DNA of 64,000 bases from Sphingobacterium yanglingense. Its GTDB lineage: Bacteria; Bacteroidota; Bacteroidia; Sphingobacteriales; Sphingobacteriaceae. The notes under the pieces are model-generated. The model was not told the origin of the DNA. It saw only the letters and a program-made list of their open reading frames with translations, and did not search any database. Positions 15,807-23,687 of the stretch are shown here, piece by piece (the stretch's first letter is position 1; each line of letters begins with the position of its first letter). The position numbers and the translations under genes were made by a program. The stretch covers positions 992,001 to 1,056,000 of the forward strand of contig NZ_SNYV01000011.1 of assembly GCF_004363245.1 (NCBI RefSeq). The letters are read 5' to 3'.

Positions 15807-16970
15807 CTATTTGGACAATCTAAAACCGATCAGTACAAAAGGTATCGTACCTACCATCACTAAAGCTGTGGTAAGTAATGCGGTACTGGAGAACAAAGAC
15901 ACAATACCACTTGCCAAAAAACACGTACCCAACTGTAAGGCATTCTGTAGTGCCGATGCTTTACCCAAGCTATTAGGAAAAAGCTTCATCGCCTGCGCCA
16001 CGACAATAGGATAACAGGCGCCATTGGCCAGTGCCATCAAACAGAATGGTACCAATAACCACGCAAGTGTAGGTGTCATAGCCATCGTAACAGCCAATAC
16101 CCCAATTACCGCAACAGCATAAAGAACCAACAGGAAAGGCAGAATACGTCTTCCTTCTATCTTATCCGACAGTGCCCTATAGCCATATCCACCCAACATA
16201 AAAGCGATAGTCTGCGGTACAAAACTAAAACCTATCTGCCCTTCGGTATAACCTAATTCTTTCAAAAAGAATGGAGATCCAGTAAGCCACGCAAAGAATG
16301 CACCCGAACAAACAGCATAGATCATCACATTTCCTACATAGGTTTTCGATTGCAACATCTGTATATAAGACTCCCCTTTTTTCTTCGTTTGGTCACCATA
16401 AGCAGGTCTTCCTGACTTTAATGTAAACGTATAAGCCATCAATGGTAAAGCAATAATAGCCAAAACAATAAAAATAGAGCGCCAGCTAAAATGATCCAAT
16501 AAAAAAACTCCTAATAAAGGCGCCAACGCAGGAGATAGAGCCACCAAAGGCATAATAGTCGCAAACACCTTATTGGTCTTCTCGGCAGGATAGTACTCGA
16601 TTACCAACGCCTGCCAGCTTACCGCAGCCGCACATACCCCTATCGCCTGGACCAACCGCAATACCATCAGTAAAGTCACATCACCAGTAAAAGATATCGC
16701 AAGTGAAGCCAATGTAAATATTCCCAACCCCATCAGTATTGATTGTGGCCTGCCAATTTTATCTGCCAGCGGCCCCCAAAGCAACTGCGCTATTGCATAC
16801 CCCGCCAAAAACAACGTCAAACTGGCACCAATACTATTCTTAGTCGTATCCAAATCAATACGCATTTTATCGAATGCAGGCAGATACATGTCTGTCGCCA
16901 AAAAACCTATTACACTCAACCCCGCCAGGTACACCAAAAACAGGAAATTGTTTTTCTCTTTATTCACCAT
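15807..16970 (-). CDS. Bcr/CflA-family MFS drug efflux transporter
   Basis: An inner-membrane major-facilitator protein of 387 residues with about 12 transmembrane helices. Helix 1 carries FLATDMYLPAF, the Bcr/CflA signature with acidic Asp27. The loop 2-3 motif A is GPLADKIGRP at 66-75, and motif C in helix 5 is ALSPALAPLLGVFLL. Family members export bicyclomycin, chloramphenicol, sulfonamides or dipeptides by proton antiport. The actual substrate is unknown. A TAnnTTTG box lies 28 bases upstream of the ATG. The gene stands alone, convergent with the methyltransferase gene. Confidence 0.9.
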   Translation of the reverse strand: MVNKEKNNFLFLVYLAGLSVIGFLATDMYLPAFDKMRIDLDTTKNSIGASLTLFLAGYAIAQLLWGPLADKIGRPQSILMGLGIFTLASLAISFTGDVTLLMVLRLVQAIGVCAAAVSWQALVIEYYPAEKTNKVFATIMPLVALSPALAPLLGVFLLDHFSWRSIFIVLAIIALPLMAYTFTLKSGRPAYGDQTKKKGESYIQMLQSKTYVGNVMIYAVCSGAFFAWLTGSPFFLKELGYTEGQIGFSFVPQTIAFMLGGYGYRALSDKIEGRRILPFLLVLYAVAVIGVLAVTMAMTPTLAWLLVPFCLMALANGACYPIVVAQAMKLFPNSLGKASALQNALQLGTCFLASGIVSLFSSTALLTTALVMVGTIPFVLIGFRLSK

Positions 16971-16997
16971 GTATACTATTCATTTTTAATCAAGCTG

Positions 16998-17005
16998 CAA
17001 AGGTA
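16998..17005 (-). promoter_or_regulatory. -7 element for the Bcr-type exporter
   Basis: Minus strand TACCTTTG, exact TAnnTTTG, 27 bases before the ATG at 16970. Confidence 0.45.
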
Positions 17006-17072
17006 ACACAAAAGAGCATCGCAGTCTCCATTTTTCGACCATTTTGACGTTAAGACAACCAAGTATCAAAAA

Positions 17073-17112
17073 TAAAAACAAAAAACGCCACCCCAAAAAA
17101 GGAGTGGCGTTT
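17073..17112 (-). terminator. terminator of the PCMD/outer-membrane gene pair
   Basis: On the minus strand the stem AAACGCCAC (17112-17104, extended by GG/CC pairs across one mismatch) closes with its complement at 17091-17083 and runs into TTTTTTGTTTTT. It begins 23 bases after the 17136 gene. Confidence 0.8.
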
Positions 17113-17135
17113 CAAATAAAGTTTAACGATCTCGA

Positions 17136-17885
17136 CTAATTGAACGGCAGGACATACCCTGCAGCAATAGTAAAGAATGTGTTATGCAGCTTGATGGGTA
17201 GATGGTCCGTGGGCGCATCAATAACATTGTTCACGCCATAGTTAAACACCCCACGTACCTGCCATGTTGGGTTTATCGCATAGACACCTCCTACATGAAC
17301 ACCAATATCCGTCTTGTTCACTAACTTAGACACGTCAAATGTAGCGCTTGATATCTCAATCTTAGTCGTCGTCGGATCTCCCAGACGTACATACGCATTG
17401 TGCACACCTCCTTCAAAAGAGCGGTGCAATGCACGAGCGATTGAAAAGCCACCGAAGAGCGACCATTTTTGATTCAGCTCATAGTGAGCAGACACCGGCA
17501 ACTCGAGGTACAAATTATTGAAGGAAGATGCTACAGAACCTGTAAAGTAACCTATAAATCCAGGTATCGGTTGATTTTCAAACTCGATCATCGCTTTAAA
17601 ATTCTCCGCAAAGGCCCTTGTCTTCATCCCTTTATTGACGAGATTCAAGCCCGAAGAAATCATAAGCTTGTCGTTAACCTTATAAAAAGGCACTTCGACA
17701 CCTATCGAAAATGGATTCACAGGACGATAACTCTCTACCTCACGGATTTCTTGTGGTATAGAGGCCGGTGTCACACCACCGATATGCACCCCAGCATGTA
17801 TGATCACGCGGTCTATCCCTACCTGCGCGTACGTCGATACAGCCCCCATACAACCTATTAATAGCAATACTATATATCTCATCAT
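17136..17885 (-). CDS. small outer-membrane beta-barrel protein
   Basis: A 249-residue protein with signal peptide (cleavage after STYAQ region). Its remainder alternates short amphipathic strands (YLELPVSAHYELNQKWSLFG, IGVHVGGVYAINPTWQVRG), as in eight-stranded PorT/OmpX-like barrels of Bacteroidota. It starts inside the end of the upstream PCMD gene (a 4-base ATGA-type overlap), so the pair is translationally coupled. That suggests the barrel and the PCMD lipoprotein work together at the outer membrane. No catalytic motif or ligand can be seen. Confidence 0.8.
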   Translation of the reverse strand: MMRYIVLLLIGCMGAVSTYAQVGIDRVIIHAGVHIGGVTPASIPQEIREVESYRPVNPFSIGVEVPFYKVNDKLMISSGLNLVNKGMKTRAFAENFKAMIEFENQPIPGFIGYFTGSVASSFNNLYLELPVSAHYELNQKWSLFGGFSIARALHRSFEGGVHNAYVRLGDPTTTKIEISSATFDVSKLVNKTDIGVHVGGVYAINPTWQVRGVFNYGVNNVIDAPTDHLPIKLHNTFFTIAAGYVLPFN

Positions 17886-19033
17886 TTGATCGTAATCTTA
17901 ATATCATCCACCAATAACACACTTCCTACAGCGCCCTGAAAGATATCACCATTCTTACTCGAGCTCAACACAATAGCTAACTTATACTTCCCTCCAGCAA
18001 ATCCTTCCACCTGAGGCACCTTAAGGTACTTAAACGGAATATCGAAACTCTTAAAATCTTTCGAATCAGTCGCTATACCATCGTACAATATTGCCGTCGC
18101 AACAATACTCTTCTCTGTCTGCAGATTTGTCCCATCCAGATAGTCCACTCTAGTTCTAGACTTCAGTTCGTCCGCATCATAAAGCACGGCTACCAACGAA
18201 CAAGTATCTTTCACATTAGGCATCGGTGCACTATTGTGGTCTATAACCTGTTTACCTGGTGTGTAGTGGTAGAATCCTGAAAACGATACAGGTGCCCCTT
18301 CTATAGGTCGTCCAAAATGTGTAGAGTTTAACGGGTCGCCCATCACATTCCCCGAATCAAATTCGCCGATGAATATATTACCTGCAGCAATTGGCTTCTT
18401 CGCTCCCGCTCCAAAAGTACCCGTAGATTTTGTTTCCAATTTTACAGCTGTCTCTCCACTGTGTGCTGTGGTACTAAACTGCATGGGGTAAAGACCAGGT
18501 TGTTTTTTGGCAATCGGCGATATACTAAATACGAAACCCGCATTTCCCGAGTCCCAGGTATCTTGCCTGCGTTCGTCGCGCAGCCCAAAGAACTCGGTGT
18601 ACTTATTCTTATCGTGGATTGTGTAATGCTCAAAATTATACTCCAACGGCATAAAAGTAACGCGTTCATCGGTCATCGTGACAGTATATTTCTTACTGAA
18701 TTCTCCATTTTCGGAAGTCACGGTATAAATCACCGGTTCTGTAAAATTCTGTACCGAACCACTTGCAGGCACACTTGTCGCACCCCGACTCAATCCAAAT
18801 GTAAACGCATAAGCCTTTACATCCACTTTTTCATCGTTTGCAAATAGCTTGACCTCATTATTAGTGATTACCGGTTCGGCGAAAAAGTCACCCTCTTTAG
18901 ATACTACGGATAGAATATCTGCTTCAATATTGGGCAGCGCTTTCTTGATACAACCTGTAAACAGGGATGGTGTCAAGAGCAACAGCATACCGACCAACGG
19001 CCGAAACAGATGTGAAAATGATTTAATGATCAT
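17882..19033 (-). CDS. PCMD-domain lipoprotein
   Basis: A 383-residue secreted protein with a hydrophobic leader ending LFTGC (lipobox, Cys28). The N-terminal 100 residues form a beta-sandwich repeat in the style of surface-exposed Bacteroidota lipoproteins (ITNNEVKLFANDEKVDV, YTVTSENGEFSKKYTVTM). The C-terminal 270 residues match the PCMD domain (putative carbohydrate metabolism domain): NAGFVFSISPIA, FGRPIEGAPVSFSGFYHYTPG and GSVLLVDDIKITIK. PCMD is thought to bind or process glycans, but function is not established. It overlaps the beta-barrel gene by 4 bases and follows the choloylglycine-hydrolase-family gene on the same strand by 43 bases, so three genes may form an operon. Confidence 0.85.
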   Translation of the reverse strand: MIIKSFSHLFRPLVGMLLLLTPSLFTGCIKKALPNIEADILSVVSKEGDFFAEPVITNNEVKLFANDEKVDVKAYAFTFGLSRGATSVPASGSVQNFTEPVIYTVTSENGEFSKKYTVTMTDERVTFMPLEYNFEHYTIHDKNKYTEFFGLRDERRQDTWDSGNAGFVFSISPIAKKQPGLYPMQFSTTAHSGETAVKLETKSTGTFGAGAKKPIAAGNIFIGEFDSGNVMGDPLNSTHFGRPIEGAPVSFSGFYHYTPGKQVIDHNSAPMPNVKDTCSLVAVLYDADELKSRTRVDYLDGTNLQTEKSIVATAILYDGIATDSKDFKSFDIPFKYLKVPQVEGFAGGKYKLAIVLSSSKNGDIFQGAVGSVLLVDDIKITIK

Positions 19034-19076
19034 TTGACTGTGCTAATAATTATGTTATAAGATGAACGATTCCTGA

Positions 19077-20117
19077 TTAGATACCAACAAATTGGAAAGG
19101 CTTCGCTGCTTTAAAATTAGCATTAGACAATCCATTGAATGTCGAGAACTCTTTCAAGTCTAACATCATAGTCTTAGCTCCCTCAGCCAGATTAAATTTC
19201 TTAAGATCTACCCAAAATGTATTAGGCGTAAGCACTGTTTCAAAATAGTAGACCTTGTTTTTCTGATCTGCTACAGATCTCCAACGTGTAGATGATATAT
19301 TAGGCTCTGCTTCAGAACTTATCCCGAATGGAACTGAACAGTTACGTATCACAGAAAACACACTCGCCACCGAGATACGCGTATCTTCAGTCTGTGGAAT
19401 AGCATTAATATAATAAGAAGCCCGTACAAAACGATCTGCTGCACGATTAGTACCTGGCAACATTGCAGTTCCCGGTACCCCTTCCCAATACTTGTTCAAA
19501 GCCAACTGATCACCAAAAACCGGAGAGTTGGTCATCACGGTGTAGGTCGGGCTATGGTGTATCACCAATTTACCGTTGATATATTCTAGAATAGCGTTAT
19601 CACCTGTTGCATCCGAGATAGACAAGTGCAGCGTCGTGAACTTTTGCGTCCCTGGGATATAATCACTCACCACAACAAACGACTCTTTCCCTAGATCAAG
19701 TACCGCTTCTTGCACTGTAGCATAATTATCTAATACATACTGCGCCCAAGCCGATATAGTCAATCCTTGCTTAGTTCCGGCTGGATTAAATTTCGCATAT
19801 TCAGACTCGACCAACCAAAGTACATTGGCGACCAAACCTTTTTCGTTCAAACCATCTGTGGTCGCTATATCCCAAGCCGATGCGATTACCGAACCATACT
19901 TAGACTTCCATTTTACAGACTGTGGTCCAACTTGACCGTTACGTTCTAAGCCGCGTGGAAATACCCATAGATTAGCAGCAATATCATCCTTCCAGTCCAT
20001 ACTACGTGCTGTAATGATATTACCGTTTGGTCCCTTGTAAACTACGCGTGTACAAGCCCAGGCTTGGGCGCCCAATAAAGCGCAAACCGTCAATAGTGAT
20101 GCGAATACTTTCTTCAT
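19077..20117 (-). CDS. secreted choloylglycine hydrolase / penicillin V acylase family enzyme
   Basis: A linear-amide C-N hydrolase of 346 residues and the Ntn-hydrolase type, which cleaves bile-salt conjugates, penicillin V or N-acyl-homoserine lactones. A signal peptide ends at AQAWA, and the next residue, Cys22, is the N-terminal nucleophile, so signal peptidase cleavage alone would activate it. Other family residues are present: R38 and D41 in TARSMDW, the Asn in VMTNSPVFG and the Arg in ADRFVRA. Substrate is unknown; an environmental host makes acyl-homoserine lactones or other amides as likely as bile salts. It may be the first gene of an operon with the PCMD and barrel genes. Confidence 0.88.
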   Translation of the reverse strand: MKKVFASLLTVCALLGAQAWACTRVVYKGPNGNIITARSMDWKDDIAANLWVFPRGLERNGQVGPQSVKWKSKYGSVIASAWDIATTDGLNEKGLVANVLWLVESEYAKFNPAGTKQGLTISAWAQYVLDNYATVQEAVLDLGKESFVVVSDYIPGTQKFTTLHLSISDATGDNAILEYINGKLVIHHSPTYTVMTNSPVFGDQLALNKYWEGVPGTAMLPGTNRAADRFVRASYYINAIPQTEDTRISVASVFSVIRNCSVPFGISSEAEPNISSTRWRSVADQKNKVYYFETVLTPNTFWVDLKKFNLAEGAKTMMLDLKEFSTFNGLSNANFKAAKPFQFVGI

Positions 20118-20373
20118 ATGTAAATCATTTTGTGACCCACCTACTAGTGGATCGGTTTGTTTTCAATGGTAACTTCTTTTTTAGAAAAATGTGATACCGC
20201 TAAACGCAACGATATCCCTTAACTACGACCAAAACTCATAGTCAACTTTCCAAGGCTAAATTAGTATTTTAATCGCATAGCCCATCGTTATTTTTCTACA
20301 TTTTTAGAAGTATTTTTTATTATTAAGCAAAGTACCTAGCAAATACAGCATAGATTCTGGGATGAATCATCCT
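20118..20373. other. intergenic region upstream of the amide hydrolase
   Basis: With the terminator at 20374-20423 this makes a gap of about 307 bases. It should hold the hydrolase promoter. I see no small gene and no exact TAnnTTTG box reading toward 20117. Confidence 0.4.
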
Positions 20374-20423
20374 ACACTATAAAAGGAAAGCCCGAATAAA
20401 TTCGGGCTTTCCTTTTATAGTGT
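20374..20423 (-). terminator. long perfect-stem terminator of the butanediol dehydrogenase gene
   Basis: A 24-bp perfect inverted repeat (20374-20397 with 20400-20423) with only two bases between the arms, starting one base after the dehydrogenase stop codon. The core AAAGCCCGAAT/ATTCGGGCTTT lies between A/T-rich flanks, so it can act in both directions. Confidence 0.85.
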
Positions 20424-20424
20424 A

Positions 20425-21492
20425 TTAACCTTTCTGTATATCAACTAGGATTTTCACCTCCGTCGGATCATTCACCAAAGCTTCAAATCCTTTTGCAACG
20501 ATGTCATCTAGACCTATCTTACTCGTTACAAGCTTTTCCACAGGCATACGTCCACTATCGATAAGTGCAATGACATGTGGGAAAATATTACGATAAGCAA
20601 TGATTCCTTTTATTGTAATCTCTCGAAGCACCTGCTCCAGGGCATTCGTACTCACGGGCTTTCCAAACAAGGCCACTAAAACTGCCGTACCACCATTTCT
20701 TAAACTCTCTATGCCATTAGTGTACGATGCTTGTACCCCGGCACAATCTAGAAAGACATCTACTCCCAATCCTGTAATAGCCTTTACCTTTTGTGGTATC
20801 CCATCCTCTTTCGCATTTATAATATGGGTAGCGCCAATAGCTTTTGCTTTCTCCAAACGCTTATCTGCGATATCCGTCACAATTACCGTGGTAGCCCCTG
20901 CTGCAAGAGCAGCTTGTACACAGAGCAATCCTATAGGACCAGCTCCAGACACCAACACTGTTTCCCCTATTTTAAGGCCACTTTGCAGCACCGCATATAC
21001 CGCTACAGCAGCAGGCTCCACGAGTGCTCCTTTTTCAAAAGACATACTATCAGGTATCTTATGTACCATATAATCTTCAACCACCACATAGGACGCGAAC
21101 CCTCCATTGCTAGAAAGGCCTATAAATCCAAGCGGTTCAGACAGATTGTATTCTCCATTCGGGATAAAAGGACTATCAAAGTTTTTGAAAAGAGGCTCTA
21201 CAACTACACGGTCACCGGCTTTCAGGTGATGTACGCCCTCTCCAACAGATTCTACCACACCCGAAAACTCATGTCCTAGCGTAGTTACTCCCTGATGCCC
21301 ATTCAATGGGTACGGTTGATCTACCGGAATCAACTGTGGTCCATGCACATATTCATGCAAATCAGAACCACAGATACCTGCAAACTGAACTGCTATCTTA
21401 ACCTGCCCAGCTTTAGGTTCTGGAATAGTTGTAGACTCTACCCTAATGTCTTTTGCAGCATACCAGCGTGCTGCTTTCATTGTATTAGCCAT
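20425..21492 (-). CDS. bdhA: 2,3-butanediol dehydrogenase (zinc MDR family)
   Basis: A medium-chain zinc alcohol dehydrogenase that reversibly oxidises 2,3-butanediol to acetoin with NAD. It aligns from memory along its length with Bacillus BdhA: MKAARWYAAKDIRVE start, catalytic zinc ligand C41 in AGICGSDLHEY, GHEFSG with H74-E75, the Rossmann motif VLVSGAGPIGLL and KGIIAYRNIFP near the end. Specificity for butanediol rather than threonine or sorbitol is therefore likely but not proven. The frame is open upstream to 21585, but the family start is at 21492 (MANTMKAARW) or 21480, and a near-consensus -7 box (TACCTTTA, 21520-21527) lies just before. A strong terminator follows directly. Confidence 0.85.
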   Translation of the reverse strand: MANTMKAARWYAAKDIRVESTTIPEPKAGQVKIAVQFAGICGSDLHEYVHGPQLIPVDQPYPLNGHQGVTTLGHEFSGVVESVGEGVHHLKAGDRVVVEPLFKNFDSPFIPNGEYNLSEPLGFIGLSSNGGFASYVVVEDYMVHKIPDSMSFEKGALVEPAAVAVYAVLQSGLKIGETVLVSGAGPIGLLCVQAALAAGATTVIVTDIADKRLEKAKAIGATHIINAKEDGIPQKVKAITGLGVDVFLDCAGVQASYTNGIESLRNGGTAVLVALFGKPVSTNALEQVLREITIKGIIAYRNIFPHVIALIDSGRMPVEKLVTSKIGLDDIVAKGFEALVNDPTEVKILVDIQKG

Positions 21493-21519
21493 ATCTTTAT
21501 CTATTTTATGGTGTTTATA

Positions 21520-21527
21520 TAAAGGTA
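21520..21527 (-). promoter_or_regulatory. near-consensus -7 element for the butanediol dehydrogenase
   Basis: Minus strand TACCTTTA, seven of eight bases of TAnnTTTG pattern positions, 27 bases before the preferred start at 21492. Confidence 0.35.
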
Positions 21528-21672
21528 TTGAGAAATAATCCGCTATGCCATGACCTGCTCCACAGAAATAAATGATTTTTATCACCTATTTCTCAAGGTC
21601 TGTCACTTGTCAAATTGCGCTATCTCTACCTACTATACAAACACTGCGCCCTGGCTTTTGTTCTTAGTAGAA

Positions 21673-22575
21673 CTAGGCATTCCATTTCTCCTGAAGCAAT
21701 CCCTCCAAAAGAGCGATTTCGGTTGCATACATCGTCTTTTTTCGTGTTCCAAAATATAATGTATTCTCCAACGGTACTACCCCCTCCCACACTAACTTTA
21801 TCCTACCACTAGCAATAGCCTCTAAACACAAAAAATCAGGAACTACAGAAAACCCCGTCCCTCCATTCAGACAACGAATAATAGAACTAATATTCGGTAC
21901 TATATAATTAGGACTAAAGTCGGGGTGCTCTTTAAAGTGCGTCAACCAAAAGTTTTTCAAATGTTCCATGTCCGCCGCTGTGCTATACCACAGCTGACTT
22001 TTTAAAACCTTATTTGCCTTCTTTATTTCCTTTTTGGCTAATAACCCTTCTATCTCCTTCGTGTCCGTTTCACTACCAGCTATAAGCACCAATCGTTCTT
22101 TTGAAAAAGCATTGTACTCTAAATTTTGCTGATTTCCTTTATGTGGAGTAATAATTAAATCCAACAATCCATTGTCTAGATCCTGCGTCATTTGCGGATA
22201 CTCACCAAATTTGATAATTAAATTAAATGGTAATTTAGCAATATGTTCCTCCAAGGTATATTGAAAAGTCTCAAAGCACATCCCAACACTAATTGTTGCA
22301 CGTTCCTCCTGAGAGCGCTTATGAAAATGCTGCTCGGCAAGCTCCAGCTTATTCAAGGGTTCTAGTACGAAATTGTATAATATCTTACCCTTTTCTGTAG
22401 GCACCATCTTTCTTGCCGAGCGATCAAACAATTTATACCCAACATACGCTTCCAGAGAGTTAAGGTGCAAACTTACTCCGGGTTGTGAAATAAACAACTC
22501 CTGAGCGGCGGCTGACAGCGTACCCTCCTCATATATCGCTCTAAATGTTCTAATCCATTCTAAATTCCAACGCAT
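21673..22575 (-). CDS. LysR-family transcriptional regulator
   Basis: A 300-residue LysR regulator. The winged helix-turn-helix occupies residues 1-60 (MRWNLEWIRTFRAIYEEG, TLSAAAQELFISQPGVSLHL). A linker helix and a periplasmic-binding-protein-like effector domain follow (ISVGMCFETFQ, NGLLDLIITP, GGTGFSVVPDFL). It is divergent from the MdaB/monooxygenase/aldo-keto reductase operon with 153 bases between. Two palindromes and a -7 box lie in that gap, so autoregulation and control of the divergent operon are likely. The effector is unknown; quinones or reactive carbonyls are a guess from the regulated genes. The butanediol dehydrogenase gene follows on the same strand. Confidence 0.92.
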   Translation of the reverse strand: MRWNLEWIRTFRAIYEEGTLSAAAQELFISQPGVSLHLNSLEAYVGYKLFDRSARKMVPTEKGKILYNFVLEPLNKLELAEQHFHKRSQEERATISVGMCFETFQYTLEEHIAKLPFNLIIKFGEYPQMTQDLDNGLLDLIITPHKGNQQNLEYNAFSKERLVLIAGSETDTKEIEGLLAKKEIKKANKVLKSQLWYSTAADMEHLKNFWLTHFKEHPDFSPNYIVPNISSIIRCLNGGTGFSVVPDFLCLEAIASGRIKLVWEGVVPLENTLYFGTRKKTMYATEIALLEGLLQEKWNA

Positions 22576-22595
22576 GATATATAATTTATATAATA

Positions 22596-22603
22596 CAAAG
22601 GTA
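22596..22603 (-). promoter_or_regulatory. -7 element for the LysR gene
   Basis: Minus strand TACCTTTG, exact TAnnTTTG, 21 bases before the LysR ATG. The palindrome at 22607-22621 sits immediately upstream, where bound protein would block or steer RNA polymerase. Confidence 0.5.
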
Positions 22604-22606
22604 GCA

Positions 22607-22621
22607 CTTTAATCATTAAAG
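22607..22621. promoter_or_regulatory. perfect 15-bp palindrome, candidate LysR operator
   Basis: CTTTAATCATTAAAG is a perfect palindrome with 7-bp arms around a central base, and it fits the LysR T-N11-A pattern. It lies in the LysR/MdaB divergent gap next to the LysR -7 box. Confidence 0.55.
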
Positions 22622-22673
22622 ACCGGAAACAACTATAATTAATATTATACATACATATAATATAAGTTATTTT

Positions 22674-22687
22674 AATGATAAATCATT
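22674..22687. promoter_or_regulatory. second palindrome, candidate LysR operator near the MdaB promoter
   Basis: AATGATAAATCATT has perfect 6-bp arms around AA and lies 42 bases before the MdaB-like start, just upstream of a near -7 element (GAACTTTG, 22694-22701). It shares a TTTAATSAT core (S is C or G) with the palindrome at 22607-22621, 67 bases away centre to centre. Confidence 0.5.
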
Positions 22688-22728
22688 TTGATTGAACTTT
22701 GTGGCATCGATAATTAAAACGATAAGAA

Positions 22729-23376
22729 ATGAAAAAGATATTTATTATAAACGGAGGACAGACATTTGCACACTCAGGTGGTCTATTCAATAATACACTT
22801 ACTATGTGGACACAAGATACGCTACAATCATTGGGGCATGAAGTTCGCATTACGAATATCAATACTCCTTATATTCCAGAGGAAGAAGCAGAAAACTACA
22901 AATGGGCCGATACAATTATCTATCATACCCCGATTTGGTGGTTTCAGGTCCCCAACGGGCTAAAGAAGTACATTGACGAAGTATTCACTGCAGGTCATAA
23001 TAACGGTATCTATGCCAATGATGGCAGAAGTCGGAAAAACCCGGAAATCGACTATGGCACTGGAGGCCTGATGCACGGCAAGTACTATATGGTTACCAGT
23101 TCTTGGAACGCTCCTAAAACCGCCTTTACCTTACCTGGAGAGTTTTTTGACGAACACACGGAGGACGAAGGGGTATTATTTGGATTCCATAAAATGAATC
23201 AGTTCATCGGATTGAAAAAGATCAATGGCTTTCATTTTCACGATCTAGAAAAGAACTGTACAGCAGAAAGATTAGCAAACTATCACAGTGAATATATAGA
23301 ACATTTACAGAACGAATTTACCGATAAAAAAGCCTATCAAACTCCACTCTCACGACTTCAAACAACAAGTAATTAA
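22729..23376 (+). CDS. MdaB-like NAD(P)H quinone reductase
   Basis: A 215-residue flavodoxin-fold oxidoreductase of the NQO/MdaB family, which reduces quinones by two electrons and avoids semiquinone radicals. Signs are the FMN/FAD loop start (IFIINGGQTFAHSGG), the strand YKWADTIIYHTPIWWFQVPNGLKKYIDEVF with the WW motif, and LMHGKYYMVTSSWNAP. It heads an operon with a YgiN-like monooxygenase gene three bases downstream, the same neighbour that MdaB has in Escherichia coli. That order strengthens the assignment. Confidence 0.9.
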   Translation: MKKIFIINGGQTFAHSGGLFNNTLTMWTQDTLQSLGHEVRITNINTPYIPEEEAENYKWADTIIYHTPIWWFQVPNGLKKYIDEVFTAGHNNGIYANDGRSRKNPEIDYGTGGLMHGKYYMVTSSWNAPKTAFTLPGEFFDEHTEDEGVLFGFHKMNQFIGLKKINGFHFHDLEKNCTAERLANYHSEYIEHLQNEFTDKKAYQTPLSRLQTTSN

Positions 23377-23378
23377 TC

Positions 23379-23687
23379 ATGAATATATACATTACCGCTA
23401 TCATAGAAGCTAAGTCAACGCAGCGCCAATACGTACAAAACGTACTTCAGCATATGGTCAGAGAAACAAAAAAAGAAGAAGCTTGCTTACAGTATGATTT
23501 ACATCAAGACAATTCGGATCCAAACCTATTTATATTTTACGAAATCTGGCGGGACCAACAGGGATTGGTCAGACATAATCAGCAGCCTTATATTAAAGAA
23601 TTTGGCACACTCGTTGATTCCAAACTACAGAAACGCCCCAGTATATATAACACAGAAAATTTAATAAAATGGAATACAGAAAATTAG
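23379..23687 (+). CDS. YgiN-like antibiotic-biosynthesis-monooxygenase (ABM) domain protein
   Basis: A 102-residue dimeric alpha+beta-barrel protein of the ABM/YgiN family. The pattern MNIYITAIIEAKSTQRQYVQNVLQHMV, then KEEACLQYDLHQDNSDPNLFIFYEIW, then RHNQQPYIKEF matches quinol monooxygenases, including the H-x(5)-F at the end of the active-site strand. In E. coli YgiN oxidises menadiol back to menadione and is paired with MdaB in a quinone redox cycle; the same pairing here suggests a like role. Its last 19 bases overlap the start of the aldo/keto reductase gene, in a different frame. Confidence 0.88.
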   Translation: MNIYITAIIEAKSTQRQYVQNVLQHMVRETKKEEACLQYDLHQDNSDPNLFIFYEIWRDQQGLVRHNQQPYIKEFGTLVDSKLQKRPSIYNTENLIKWNTEN

